A stretch of 60,000 bases of DNA. Origin: Antedon mediterranea (Eukaryota > Echinodermata > Crinoidea > Comatulida > Antedonidae). The notes under the pieces are model-generated. The model saw only the letters and a list, made by a program, of their open reading frames with translations, had not been told where the DNA came from and searched no databases. Made by a program: the position numbers and the translations under genes. Each line of letters opens with the position of its first letter. The stretch's first letter is position 1. The stretch is taken from contig NC_092675.1 of NCBI RefSeq assembly GCF_964355755.1, forward strand, positions 26,888,412 through 26,948,411, in the 5' to 3' direction. Shown piece by piece: positions 36,367 through 49,700 of this stretch.

Positions 36367-37657
36367 TTCTGACTCCTACAAATTGTTAGACCCGTGCGCA
36401 CACAGAGTGCATGTGAGAGCGTAAATCAGGCGGTAATTAAGCTTCTGCCTGCTAAGCCACTACTGTCAAACTGCGCTGCCAGCTTCCTGAGGTCCCATGC
36501 GACAGTGCAAGAGATCCAACACGTTTCCGAAATGATTTGTTTGGTTTTTGCGGTTGTTTGGAGGCGCTATATTATATTCGTTACTGTATTTACTTGTTGA
36601 TTAGTAATGAGGTTGCTAGAACTATATCCAAGGGATGTAGTGTTTATCATGGATGGGAAGTGGTTGCCGCAGTCACACGTCCTTGTCTTACCACAGGGGC
36701 TTTGAAGATAGACGTCCGTCAAACTTAAAGACATGGTTTGTACTATACTAACTGTACGGTACTAAAATAACCAACCTTAAAGGAAAAAACTACTTTACAA
36801 TTAAATAAGCTGTTTAAAACAAAAATTATGTATACACATTAATTAATTTTAAATGTTAGTTTGTCATAATACAAATTATAGACAAACCTTGTAGGCCTAC
36901 TGAAAACCATTCGATTAAATTTAAAACATGTTTAAATTTAAAACAATATATTCGTAAGTTGATTAGTGTCTATATATTCTACAAATCTTTATCATCCTTA
37001 ACCTCTGTCTATACTAGTTTGACAAAAAAAAGTGTGATGAGCCCAAATATTGTATTGTTATGCTTAAATATGGTAGTGATATGACATCATCATGTCCATA
37101 TATGGGCACAGCACATTTGTTTTGTCACATAAAGTTTATGAGTTCATTGTACCAACATCATCGTTTGACATTATCATTATTAGCATTGCCATCAACATCT
37201 TCTTCATTAATTTTTCTCCAACAACTTGGGATTGAACTCACCAAAGTAAAAACGATGTTAATAACGAATAATAAATAAATAGTATACAAAACTGAAGTAG
37301 GCCTAATCACCTTTTCCATTATGATTTCGTTTATTTAAATAGCGCCCTCGCAAAAGTTTTTGAAGAAACTCTTGAATTTGTTAAAGGTCGTTAAGTTCTT
37401 CCGAGACGTTTCAACATCTTAGCAAAGCCTTCGTTTGGCAAGCTTATAGTGTGATAGGAAATGAAAGTACCATGGGCATTTAGCATGTATGGATTAAAAA
37501 CACTAACTTCAGACAAGCGCAAACATACTTTTTGTCTCATCGCTAAAGGAATGACTTTTTAGCCGTTTATCGAGGTTTGTATTTGCAGAGAATTCCTGTT
37601 GGCATGATATCAATCCTGTAAAGAAAAATTTAAGTGATTGCTATATTTGAAAAAAGA
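36367..37657. promoter_or_regulatory. Divergent intergenic region of the ADAMTS pair
   Basis: 1291 bp separate the two start codons, so both promoters and 5' UTRs must lie here unless further 5' exons exist. No convincing TATA box or CpG-rich block is seen. A CArG-bearing MITE copy occupies 37010-37145. Open frames at 36394-36728 are not credible. Confidence 0.5.
37010..37145. mobile_element. CArG-bearing MITE-like family, copy 2
   Basis: It has CTGTCTATACTAGTTTGACA at one end and TTTGTCACATAAAGTTTATG at the other. CCATATATGG is at 37096-37105, beside GATATGACATCATCATG. It lies in the divergent ADAMTS intergenic region. Confidence 0.7.
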
Positions 37658-37723
37658 ATGATGGCGGTTTCAAAATGGATGCTATACACTTTAGTTGTTT
37701 GCGCTTTGTTTTTCTTCGGAACG
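37658..37723 (+). CDS. ADAMTS: ADAMTS-B exon 1, start codon and signal peptide
   Basis: 66 bases ending at GTAAGT. It encodes [20 protein letters not shown] then GT, a clear secretion signal, and splices in phase 0. Confidence 0.82.
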
Positions 37724-40700
37724 GTAAGTTTTTATATTGTTTGTCACCTGAAAGGTAGGCCAGTATTTTAACTTCCTTTACAATAATTATTAAAAATAGT
37801 GGATACACTTAATTAAAGCAATGACACACAGATAACACTTAAGTTTTTCTTATTAAAACATATAACACAGGCATATATCTCTAACTACCCCGGAGTGGAG
37901 ATTGAATTTATTATTTTGAAAACGGCGAAGGTGAGGAGATCTGTGAGTATCAAAAAGTCGTTCAAGAGATTCAATCTCCCAAGTATTATACAGACCATTG
38001 TTACAATGTATTTTACTTGAGAATGCACCGCCAGTAATACTTGTGTACCGGTACATTTTCGAAATGTTAGCATGCAAAAAAATCGTAAGAGAAATCCTTC
38101 TATTCCACCTTGTTGCTAATGTGGTCAATTAGTAATAATTAGTGTGCAACAAACATTACATATTTATGATAATTAGCAATATACATACTCCATCATCACA
38201 TCCTTTTTATTACCATTTATTTAATAATGAATTATTTCCGATACATATCATCACGGAACTGATTGAGTTCCACGTGGAAAGACTGTTTCGATGTGATATT
38301 GCAACGTATTGCAATGCTATTGTATTGTACGAGATCGAGTGATACGATTACATTTGTTTTATCGAAAAGTGAATTCAATCTTGCTAGATGTTATTGTTTT
38401 CATTTTCCATGGCTTATTTTTTTTAATGCAAAAGCTTACCGGGAAGATCATGCCCCGGGAAAACGAATTACACTCTTTCCTGGGCCTTCAATTTGATTGA
38501 CATTGTTAAAGGCCTAGATTGAAGAATAACAAGAATATTCAAACGTTGTATGTATTGCTAAAAGTTTTTTTTTAACTTGAAAACATTAATCACAATCAGT
38601 TAATCCTACACTAACTTAAATAATTTATCGTTCTAAACAAAATATTTAAAGATTATTTACATTTTTTTCATATTTAAAGATTTTTTTTTTTCAAATTGTT
38701 ATTATAATTATTAATGTATATTTGCATATCTATTAATATTGATATCACAGCCTTCAATACTTCTAATGCTTTAAGTATCTCAATTATAGTTTTCAGACTA
38801 AAATAAGTATATCCTTCTACTGTTAATTATGATTAAAATATGACAACCCTAACATTTTATACTCAATGCATCATCCACACACATGGTAACCTTATATTGT
38901 CAAGATTTAGAAAAATTATTTTATTTTGATATACAGGCAAACTCCACTCCCAAAGACTTGCTATACTAACAACTTGTGTTTATGTAGATGGTCTTTAAGT
39001 ACGTTTCCTGTGAACAGATTGCCACCTTAGAATTAACTAATTGTTGTTAATATGTTTGATAATGAATTGCTTCCATTTTATCCAGTTCATCAGTTCAATC
39101 ACTTTGTTAAAAACCAAATATTAAAGATGTATTGTCCCCCTGAACAAATTATTCTGAACACAATTATTGTTGAATATGCAATTTTAATATAACATATTAG
39201 TTTAAAATAAATGTATATAGGCCTATCTGAAAAAAACTGTAATTTAAAGAAAAATATGGTCAAATTGGCTGCCAGCCAATGGATTTTTGGTTGAATTTGA
39301 CCATTTATTTTGTCATTTTACATGGTAAACGTTTTTTTTTTACGGAAGGGGATTAACTATATGAAAACTAAAAAATAACCTATTAAAAGTCTGATTTAAT
39401 TAATTATCATTTTTCAAATTTTGGGAGGACAATACATCTTTAAAGGATACAACGGAAGAGGAAAATTGTAAGACCCCATTGTAAGATACAGAATAATGAA
39501 TGTTTATGAGTGCGATGGTGCAAATAATTTCATGAAGTGAAAGGTTCCTATTTTTTTTTATCTATTGGTTTTATTTCATAACGCATCAAACAATGAGAAA
39601 CTCGCCAATTACAGATGGATACACTTTTGTTTATAATTAATTGTCGTCTGTCGTCTCATTTGAGGCTCAGCGAGTGGAGTTAAAAAAAGTCGTGTCGTTA
39701 AAATCCTGTCACTAGGTCAGGATTGGACCCTGGACATTGGGATTGGAAGGCAATCACAATAACAACCAAGCTATACAGCTCCACAGTCTACATGGTGAAA
39801 ATAATATTGTCATGGAATTAAATGCTCTATTTTCACGAGTCTATGGCCCACGATCATCCAATCAAATGACTATGAATCTAGGTGTTATAACCATGAAATG
39901 TTCAACTGCAGTACTGAAAAATCTTGATTCAGAAAGAGCAGGATATAAATTTACCTGGGTAAATTGGTTACATGTAACCACCAAAGTTAGCGATAATTGG
40001 TCAACACATTTATTCATTAAGGCATATGGAAATCATGAGGTTTCTTAAAGTTCTTGAATTTTATAGTATACTTTTTCCTGACCAGCATTATCTTTGGGGT
40101 GCCTCTGTCTTGGTTGTTGTCTCTGAGCACCCGGTCGTCTGTGGCAAGGCAAATGTGTATCCTGCTCCTTTGTTTGGTCACCTAGGTAGGGGTCCGGGAC
40201 CGCGACAGAACGAGAACGGATGGGGACCCTCTAAAGAAATTGCATTTTATTTGTCAGGCATTTGTATGATTTGTTTTTATTTTTTTTAATGCGCCTTGAG
40301 CACTCTTGAGTGGTATGTGTGCGCTATAAAAATCCTGTTATTATTATTATTATTATTATTATTATCAATGAAATCAGGGCAGTCTGATATATAATGAGTT
40401 AAACAAAATGTGGAAATACTGACAAGGTAGTTTGCTTTACATTGTTCTTTTCTCGTATGGTAATTATGTCTATAAGAGACTCTAACAAGACAATACGCAG
40501 GTTTTGAAATAACTGGTTAGTCGTCAGCAGATACGATACTTCAGGCTGTTTATTGTCGCAAAACATGATACAACACGAGAAAATACCTTTATAATATATG
40601 CATAAGCCTTCAGATTGCATAAGATACAGGCTTATTTTTAAATCATTTAACTTTCGATTTAACAATGCAACGCAACGTTGAGTATGAGCGCAATCCCCAG

Positions 40701-43700
40701 ATTCAGCAAACAGACTTTTCATCTTATCGTCTAGTCTACTAATTTGGAGTGGTCTAAGCCTTTGTTCCAAACTTACAAAAAATCTAATAATACAGGTATA
40801 TAAACACGGTTGATGTATTCAAATCTGTTCCACATTAGGTCGAATCACTCTGTTTTAAAAACAATATTCTTAAAATATTTAATTTTTTTCCTTCTGATTC
40901 TGCTATGGTTAATATAACGAAAGTAAATTAGTGTGTTAATCATTAGAGACACATTTACCATCAAATAAATGTAACACATGCCAGTTAAAAAAAATGATAT
41001 AGGTTTTCGTTTTTAGTTGAACATGTTTATAGTTAGTATATGCCTAGTACAAATTATATTCTGAACGTTTTCTAAATGATATAATAAGAAAACATATTCC
41101 TTAAGTCAAACTGATATACAGGTTAAATTAATTATAAAGTATACTAAAAGGTGTATGAATATAACTTCATATCCAAATTGTATGTTTTTTAGTTTATATA
41201 AATAGCATAAACTTAAATGTAATCTTAACTTTATGAAGAAAGATTGTGCCAAAGGGAAATTGGAAGAAAAGTACGTTTTATGATTTTATTCTATAGGTTA
41301 TTCAATGAATGACAGATGAGCTGATCGGTTTTGAGTTCAGCGAGATGTAATCGGATCGGATAAAAAAAAATATTCATTTTAAAATTAAGACAGATATGGC
41401 TAACGAAATGTAGATGTCATGACGTGTCTATCTATTACGTGTACTACAGTATATACAGGATATTTGTCTTTCTTCTCTTTCTTACATAATAAAATAGACA
41501 AAAATTATCCGTATATTTTAGACAATGTCCTTTCATTGTAATGGTTCATGTATGTGCTTACCTTCCAATCCCAATATCCAGGGGTTCAATTCTGACATAG
41601 AGGCAAAGGTTTAACTCATGTTACGTTTGTAATCCCGATATTTGAGTTTATCCATGGACTTCTATCTATCTTCTTTGGTGAGTTTCTTGCTTTTGGATAC
41701 GGTATGAAATAAAAAATACAAAGCAAATCTTATTTCCAATCACATAGAAACATTATCAACTAGATATGTTGTTATAATTGTTATTGTCTTATTGAAATTT
41801 GTATTTCAGCTGATACTGCACCGTCACTATCTATTTTTTGTAGTAAATTTTCGAAATGGTACATGCATCATTTGTTAAACTCAAAGTCAAGTTCTTCAGA
41901 AAGAAACAGAACATTGTAAAACATAAAAAAATACATTATTATTATTGTGGCGTAAAAGTAAAATTATTAATTATGAACATGTAACACGGGTATAAAGTAT
42001 TACGGAATAAAATATCGGTGTTTTTTTTTCTTTGATTACTAAAAACATATTGATTTCATAATATTCATAACTAATTAACGTATACAGTACATCTCTTTAA
42101 ATGTTAAGTTCTTAACACATAGGCCTATGTATTCATTTTCTTAAACATATTCATTTCTTAAATTTAATCATTTTAGCATACATTCTTAACACAATTCATA
42201 TTTTAACATTTTAGATTTTTTTGTGCTAAAATATCAGAGTTTACCAACTGTGGCTAATTCATTACTTATTAGACACCTCCTAAGAACCCAACAAGTAATA
42301 ACACCAAATTACTATGACCCGCTGTGTTTAAGTGAAAATTAATAAATAAATTACAGACGGTCGAAATTTCAAAACATGGGTCTATGAATAATACGGATTA
42401 AGTAGTACTTTCCCATTGATATTCTGAACTCAAATTTATATCTACTTAATGTGTGATTATTTTTAATATTAAGTTAAATGTTAAAAGTTGAAAAAAAATT
42501 ATTTATAAATAACACTGGAAATGACGTTTGAAGTTTTCACTTCACTTAATAAACATTTTAATTTCAAATTTATATTTTTCGGATATATCATATTAGAACA
42601 TGGCTCTGAAAGCCTAGACTACACATTTCAAATAGTATTTCTTAACACATAAACAACCAATAGTAGGCCTACATTTTTGTTGTATATCGTTTTAAGATTA
42701 GCATTTCATTATTTCATAATCACTACTGGTATTAGGTTATTTTATCCGAAGCCGATATATGTTTATTAAAGGCTAGTTCCGAGCTTACTATGTTTGTTTT
42801 TCTTCAACGGTGAAGCAGTGGATCGCCGTGAAATAAGTTAATAAAGATTTGCTACTTTTAAGATAGATTTAAAAAGGCCATATACATCATGGCTGCCGTC
42901 GTATGCGCAAATTTGAGAAAGTGTTTACCGACCGACCGACCAACTGACCAACCAACCGACCGACCGACCGACCGACCGATATATTGAGCTGTAGAGTCGC
43001 GTTTGAACGCGCACGCGACTAAAAAAACACACACGCAACTTTGATTGACAGAAATCTGCTTTTCAAAATGTTACCGTATTGTTTGGTCTTATTAGCAACT
43101 TAGGATTTTCTGTGTGTATCAAATTGAAACCTATTGAGTTATGAAAAACCAACATTTAAACTAAAAGAATAAACAGAGGCTTAAGTGTACTATAATTTGT
43201 TAATCGATTGAAATAAAATGCGGTTGGTATATTCTATTTAGTCAGTATAATTTAAATTTAGTATGTGATATCAATTTGATAATAGTAATATATGAGGTTA
43301 AGTTCAAAATGGCCTATAGATACAATAATATGAATAATTTGAAGTTACAAAGTTCGACGTTGTTGAAGAAATAAAAAAAAAATATTTTCCGCATAAACCC
43401 TACGATATTAATTATAATTAGTAACGGTTAAAAAATAAAATGCTTTGATGTAAATACATTAACATATATAATACTGCATTCTGACAGTTTTTAATAAATT
43501 ACTGATTACTCTTGTTTATGTCAAAATTGTTTACAGTTAATGTGTCTAAAATCTTTGCGGAAAAGTGTCCTGAAGTGAGAGTGATATTACACTTATAACT
43601 TCAACCATAATAGTTTTAAGATTGGAATATAATTAATTACGCGTGTGAACATGACCTAATGTTAATGATAAACGTCTGTGAATGTTCACAAATAATGTTT

Positions 43701-46700
43701 CATAATTCAGTACTGTATATTAGTAAATTGATAACGTTTTAATGTTGCTGAATGAGTAATGTAATGTCATGTGGACGTTGTGTTTAATTAGATCTACCTA
43801 CGCCTTAGTATTTGTAAAGTGACGATAAAAGCAAGTTACTGAGGCGGTCATAATCACTGATACATAACAGGCCAATATAGTATATCCTACTTAGATTGGG
43901 TTAGAAAATAACATAACATAACCTGTTAGTGGAAAGTTCAAATTTATTTATCCTACACGTTGTACATTTTAGGTATCTTGGTCGTCTTGGTCACTTTTAT
44001 CCTCAAAGATATTTATTAGATTATAACTAACGTGAGTTCGAACCAGAATAATTATGATACACGTTCTATGCCCATGCGCGTCTTAATTGCACAGACGACA
44101 GTATCAATTTTCAATCATTTTACATTACATAACAAAACGGCTTTCGTTGTGAAAAGTGCGAAATGTAGCTCTTTCTACTGGCATGCTTTTCATCAAAAAA
44201 GTCCGCGCAAATAAACAAATTAGAAACGGAGATGATAAAACCAAACATAGTTAATAGAATAATATGCAAGGTGTACTGAAATGAAAATGTATGTAAACAG
44301 ATAAGGAACTTATGTATGGAAATAACAAATTTACCTAAGATAAAAAAAACAAGGCCATATAGATGGCTGCAGTCGCGTGCTCATTAGTGTTTACCGACCG
44401 ACCGACCAACCTACCAACTGACCGAAATTACTGAACATGTTTAAAAATGTTGAAATGTTTAAAACCATTTATATTTTTTTAATTTACACGTGCGTAGCCT
44501 GTCACTTTTGACGTGCTCGTATAACGTAATTTCGAGTTGAAAAGTAAGTCAAGAAAACAGAAATCGGGCAAAAAGAGCGCGCAATAACATTTAACGCGCA
44601 GTGCGCGCGCAAAAATCTGCGCGCTCATTGCAATTTTGTAAACGCTTAAAATTTCCTGAAACGTACTCTTATTTCATCGAAAATAAATTTTGAAAATTTT
44701 AAGCGCGCGTACGCATGCGATACATGCACTACGCACGTAATTGTATTGCTATATGATTTATGCCCTGAAATTTATGAGTACCAAATTTTATTTAATTGTG
44801 ATTCATGGTTGTGAAGATACCGTATGATTACAAACGTGATTTTGTTAAATCGTGCGTAGACCGCGTAATTTTTTATTGCGCACCGTGAAAACATAACCAC
44901 ATCGATTCCTGGCCATAAGGAATATAATTAATTAATTAAACTGATATCAAGATAAGGTCAGAAAGCGATAAAACGCATTGTGATACCGGACCGACAGACA
45001 GATCAACATACCGACAGACAGACCGACAGACCGACAGACCGACAGACAGACCGACATAGTGAACTATAGAGTCGCGTCCACGCGACTAAAAACATATTAC
45101 AGAAACGGAAAATTATTACTGTATTGTTGTATTTTAACTTGTTTGTGATAAATGGGATTCACTACTTAATAGACACGAGAGATCGTCTGCCCAGCTGTGG
45201 AAGGAAATTCACCTCCTTATCAACTGCCGGTTTAGCCAAACAAGGAGCTGTGTGTACAGCGAATCTCCCGTCTAACCAATATCAGCTGTAATTGTAATGT
45301 ACAGTGTAATTCCAAATTAATACCAAATATCATCAATATTATTGTTGATAATCTGAGCAATTAAACAATTACCATTTTTGTCTCATTGATTGATGACTTG
45401 AAAACAACTTGAAGACGTTCCTCATTGTTAAAACACGTAATATTTATGTTTTTAAAGAATTAGTAAAAAGTATCCCACATTTACAGTTTAATCTGAAGTA
45501 AAATAGTGGATTTGCTATTTTGAGGGGGAAAAACACCCGGATGTTCGTAGAAACGAATCCGAAAGTTCATTGTCCAATTTATTATTAATTCCCAATGTCT
45601 GGTTAAATAAATCTAGCCAGTCAACAAGAACCTACTGTGTGATAGGTTAAGTGAAATCCAGAAGTAAGTCTAAAACACCCAACAAAATATTTATTTGAGA
45701 AACATACCTTACTAAAGATTGTTTCTTATTATTATTTGATTTCTGATTATTATCTCTGATCCGCAATATTTGTTTTCTTTTGGTTAATATTACATTTTCC
45801 TTTTTTTAGGAACAAATTATTGATTTCGAAAAAAAAAATTACATTTTACGTTCACAATGTAACCACCTGTGATATATGCAAATAGAATGTGTTTGATAAA
45901 GACGAGGTAGAGAAGTTAGGCAACCATTGCCATACATTACCAGATTTTGGCTACTAGCATGTAGTATGCGACCACCTGTGTAAAGCTACCAGCTATCTAA
46001 AGTTACTACCTGTGCTTTACTCATTGATCAAAATCAATTTCAATAGTAAGGTTAACGTTATATAAAACATTAAATATATTTTTATTCTAGATTGAAGGAA
46101 AGAAGAATAGTAACTCTAAGAAAAAGAACATCAAACAAGTGAAATGTAAGTATTTGTAATTATTAATAATGAGTTTCTAAAGAAATAAATATAATTTATG
46201 TGTGTGCGTGTGAGTATGGAGAGAATTTCATAATTGGTATTTGTTGGATAATTGACCATTGCATGTTCATTTGTTCGTACAGTAATAGTTAATTTAAAGC
46301 AATCCGTGTAAAGAATCCCAAAACTTTTAATTTTAGGTACATCTTAAATAAAACATTTGACCAATAAAGAGCAATAGATCATTCGAAACTGTTGTGATTG
46401 GTTAAATAACGTTGCACGTACGCCCTTAGGTTGCGTCTTGATAGTATCAAACTTAAACATTTTAAATATTCCTAACTTGTATTTAAATAAAATATAAATG
46501 TTTGATGATATACCATGTGATGCAGTCAATCATTTTGAAATCTGTCAGTAGACAATTTAACTAACATGTCTCATTTCGATTACCCGCATGCTTCCCCAAG
46601 GATTTCAATTAAATTATATGAAAAACAAAAAATCGTGTGTGTTTTCAGGTTATGCTTAACCAAGATTCTTATATCCATTTAAGGTATTTTATAAACAATT

Positions 46701-49700
46701 TTCTGCAGATAAAAATGACTAATTTACGATAAGGGATTTACATAAAATGTAAATACTTATAAATCTTATCGCAAATAATGTAGATAAAACGTTTATATTT
46801 CATATAAATTTCATTTAAAAAACGGGTTCTAGGAAATTTATTAAAAGTTATAATCATGATTTATAAAATGTTTTCATGATGTAGTTTCTGTAAAGCCTAA
46901 ATATCCAGGGCTGTCGTGTCAAGAGGCGAGAGGAGACTGTTCCCATATCTGGTGCGTACAACGAACTGTAACGCCCAGCCAATGGGATCTATTTCTACAT
47001 TTCATGACGTCATTGTTGTTGATGTCCATAACTCGGAACTATTAAACATTATTATTATAACTACAACCTTTTAATGATAATAAAACGGTCATTCTTCAGG
47101 GACTTTAAACTACATTATTCATTAATATGTCAAATTACTCCCTTTGGTTGGTTTAAGAATTCAATTCGATAAGTGCCAGAAAAACATCACTTGAAATTTG
47201 TACTTTAGTCATGTTCACAAGTGAAAATGAATCGTCTATGCAATATATTTTATTTCCACATAGTATATTTTGTATTCACACATTTGTTATTGAAGTTATT
47301 GGTTTTTTTTTTCTCGGGTTTTTTAAGCTCTGTCTACTCTATCAAACGTTATGTGACAAAACAATGTTATGTGCCCATATATGGACATGATGATGTCATA
47401 TCACTATCATAGTTGGGTACATCACACATTTTTGTCAAACTAGTTTTATGGTGTATACAAAGCTTAACATACACCACCCTCCCCCACCCCCATTACATCG
47501 CCCTATCCAGGTGTCCAGTAGTTAAAAAAGCTAGGAACAAACAAACAATTCAATAATGTTTAAAACGATTATAAATAAATGTTTTTTTTCAAATTATTCT
47601 TTTTTATTTAAAATATAAGATTATTTTCAATTTTTTAAAAAATGGAGTTAAAAACAACATTTTAACGACCGGTACAGTATGTGTCCAAACGTGATGAAGA
47701 GTACTTCTTAACAGGAAAAGAGGAAGATGAATTTTTGTGAGCGCCCCTTCCTCCCGAAAGACTGAAATATTTAATATTATTTGATCTCTCAGAGGGAACC
47801 ATAATTGTGACATTCTCTTAAAAACATAAATTGCCACGAAGTGCGGAAGATGATTTGACAGAATGCATGCGTACATCAAGTTTTGGCGAGTTACATTATG
47901 AACGTTAAGTGCGGAAATCGACAGACAATTAGTAGGATTATGTAAATCGAATTATAGAGCTCAAAAAGCCAAACACGACAAATCGCAATAATACCGTAAA
48001 CTGTATATCTGGCGTTTTTATTTTCGCTATCGAATGCGTCACTTGGAATGGAAAAAAAATATACGGTATTTGTATGTGTATACAAAAAAGGATAGTTATT
48101 TTATACATAGAGACATTTCATTTGATCATAATTATATTTATCTATTTGAGATTGATGCCTAGATGATAGCATACTCAAATTAGGCACATAATAACCGTTT
48201 GTGTTGAGGTTGCAAAATCTAAAATCTAAGCCTTATGCCCTGTTGGTTGCTCACCCCCATTTACCACCACTCAACATACATACTCTAAACTAGGAGTCCT
48301 ACCCGTCGTATTTCATGCCATAATTCGTTAAAATTTAATTCTAAACATTTCATTATCATAAATAATTTTAATGATTACTAATAAAAAAGAATAATAACTA
48401 AAACATGATAATTATATAATTATTATATCTTGCTGCACAGATATTTCTGTTCTTAAAATATATTTTCTTAAAGGCAAGGAGTGAGCGTAACTATGTTGTG
48501 ACTTCACTATTACGATTAGGCCCTTTAACATATGTCCCTTTAAGTGATTCAAAGTTTTTTTTAATGTTGTTATCATTTTCCCAAATCCCTCTATGATTAC
48601 CAGACCTATATACTTTGAAAATGCTCTGAGATTAGGAGTAGATTGTGAAGATGTCTGAATTGCCACTGATACAAATCTTATCTTTACCATCATATCTATC
48701 CATTCCTTGCAGTCGATACTATAAAACACAAGCCTAAAATAATATTATCTGTTGTCACAAACAGACCTCTGTTGCCTGTGAATTAAGAGTCGAAGTCCCT
48801 TGGACTAAGGACGTATAAAGCAGAGGAACGTGCTGTACTCATATAGTCTGTAATCGTAACCTCTGTTGCGTTGCTTTTGCGTACCTGTCAAGTTCAGATA
48901 ACATAGAAAATCATGCATGGAATGTATCCAAAATATGCTGCAAAATCAAACTTACGTGCTCTTTCTTTTTTGTTATGTTGTTTTCAACATCTATATCTTG
49001 ATACTCATCCAATTCCATGCTTAAAGTTTCGTAAAGTACATTTCTGAAATAAGGTTTTCTGAGAAAAACAATGAATGATTATCGTGCTCTTGGGACCAGA
49101 GTGTGCTTATATCTTGGTCCCCTTGCGCTTTTTAGACTTTATTTAACTGGTCACTTACAAAATATACTTACGTTTAATAGGGCACAATGTTTCAAACATG
49201 AAATTGATCCGTGGCTAGCATAGTAATACAATAATGTTTCTTATAGTTTGTTGAACTCTTCGATGTTCTTATTTTAACATTTTCTACATTGGTTAACGTT
49301 TTGAGTTAGAGTTTTTAGTCATTTTTTCAAAGTTTCCATTTTAAAGAACCGAATTTAATTGAAAGAGCACACGCCTATATATTGTCTTTATTTAATATTT
49401 CACTTACAAAATACTAACTTAATAAATATGTATAGTCTACACCAGGATTAGTTTAAAGGTCGGTTTATTCCTTTTAGGAATACATTTGAAAATTACCGAA
49501 ATATGAGTAAATAATTTGAATGAAGGATTCAGGAAAAGTTGTTGATACAATAAAAAATTGTGTTGATGTTTAGGTTTGTCGTTACCGTACCAACTTGGAG
49601 TGCTTGTTTAAGTTTTAATTGAATTGCCTGAGAAATAAAATGATTTATGAATTTTCAACTTTCATTTCTCTGTTCAACTTTATGGTTAGAGGTCAGTGAC

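Larger units (their letters stand above)
37724..46090 (+). other. ADAMTS-B intron 1 (8.4 kb)
   Basis: It contains a retroposon tail with a TTA microsatellite near 40285-40365, an exon-like minus-strand frame at 40587-40783, ACCG-type elements at 42876-43027 and 44353-45092, and a CG-rich patch with GCGCGC words near 44575-44710. Other open frames (37853-38128, 38142-38500, 39737-40289, 44032-44214) show no gene-like features. Confidence 0.5.

Noticed and set aside
39737-40289. Plus-strand frames of 103 and 87 codons
   Set aside because: They overlap out of register just upstream of a retroposon tail, with no recognisable domain; probably part of the retroposon.
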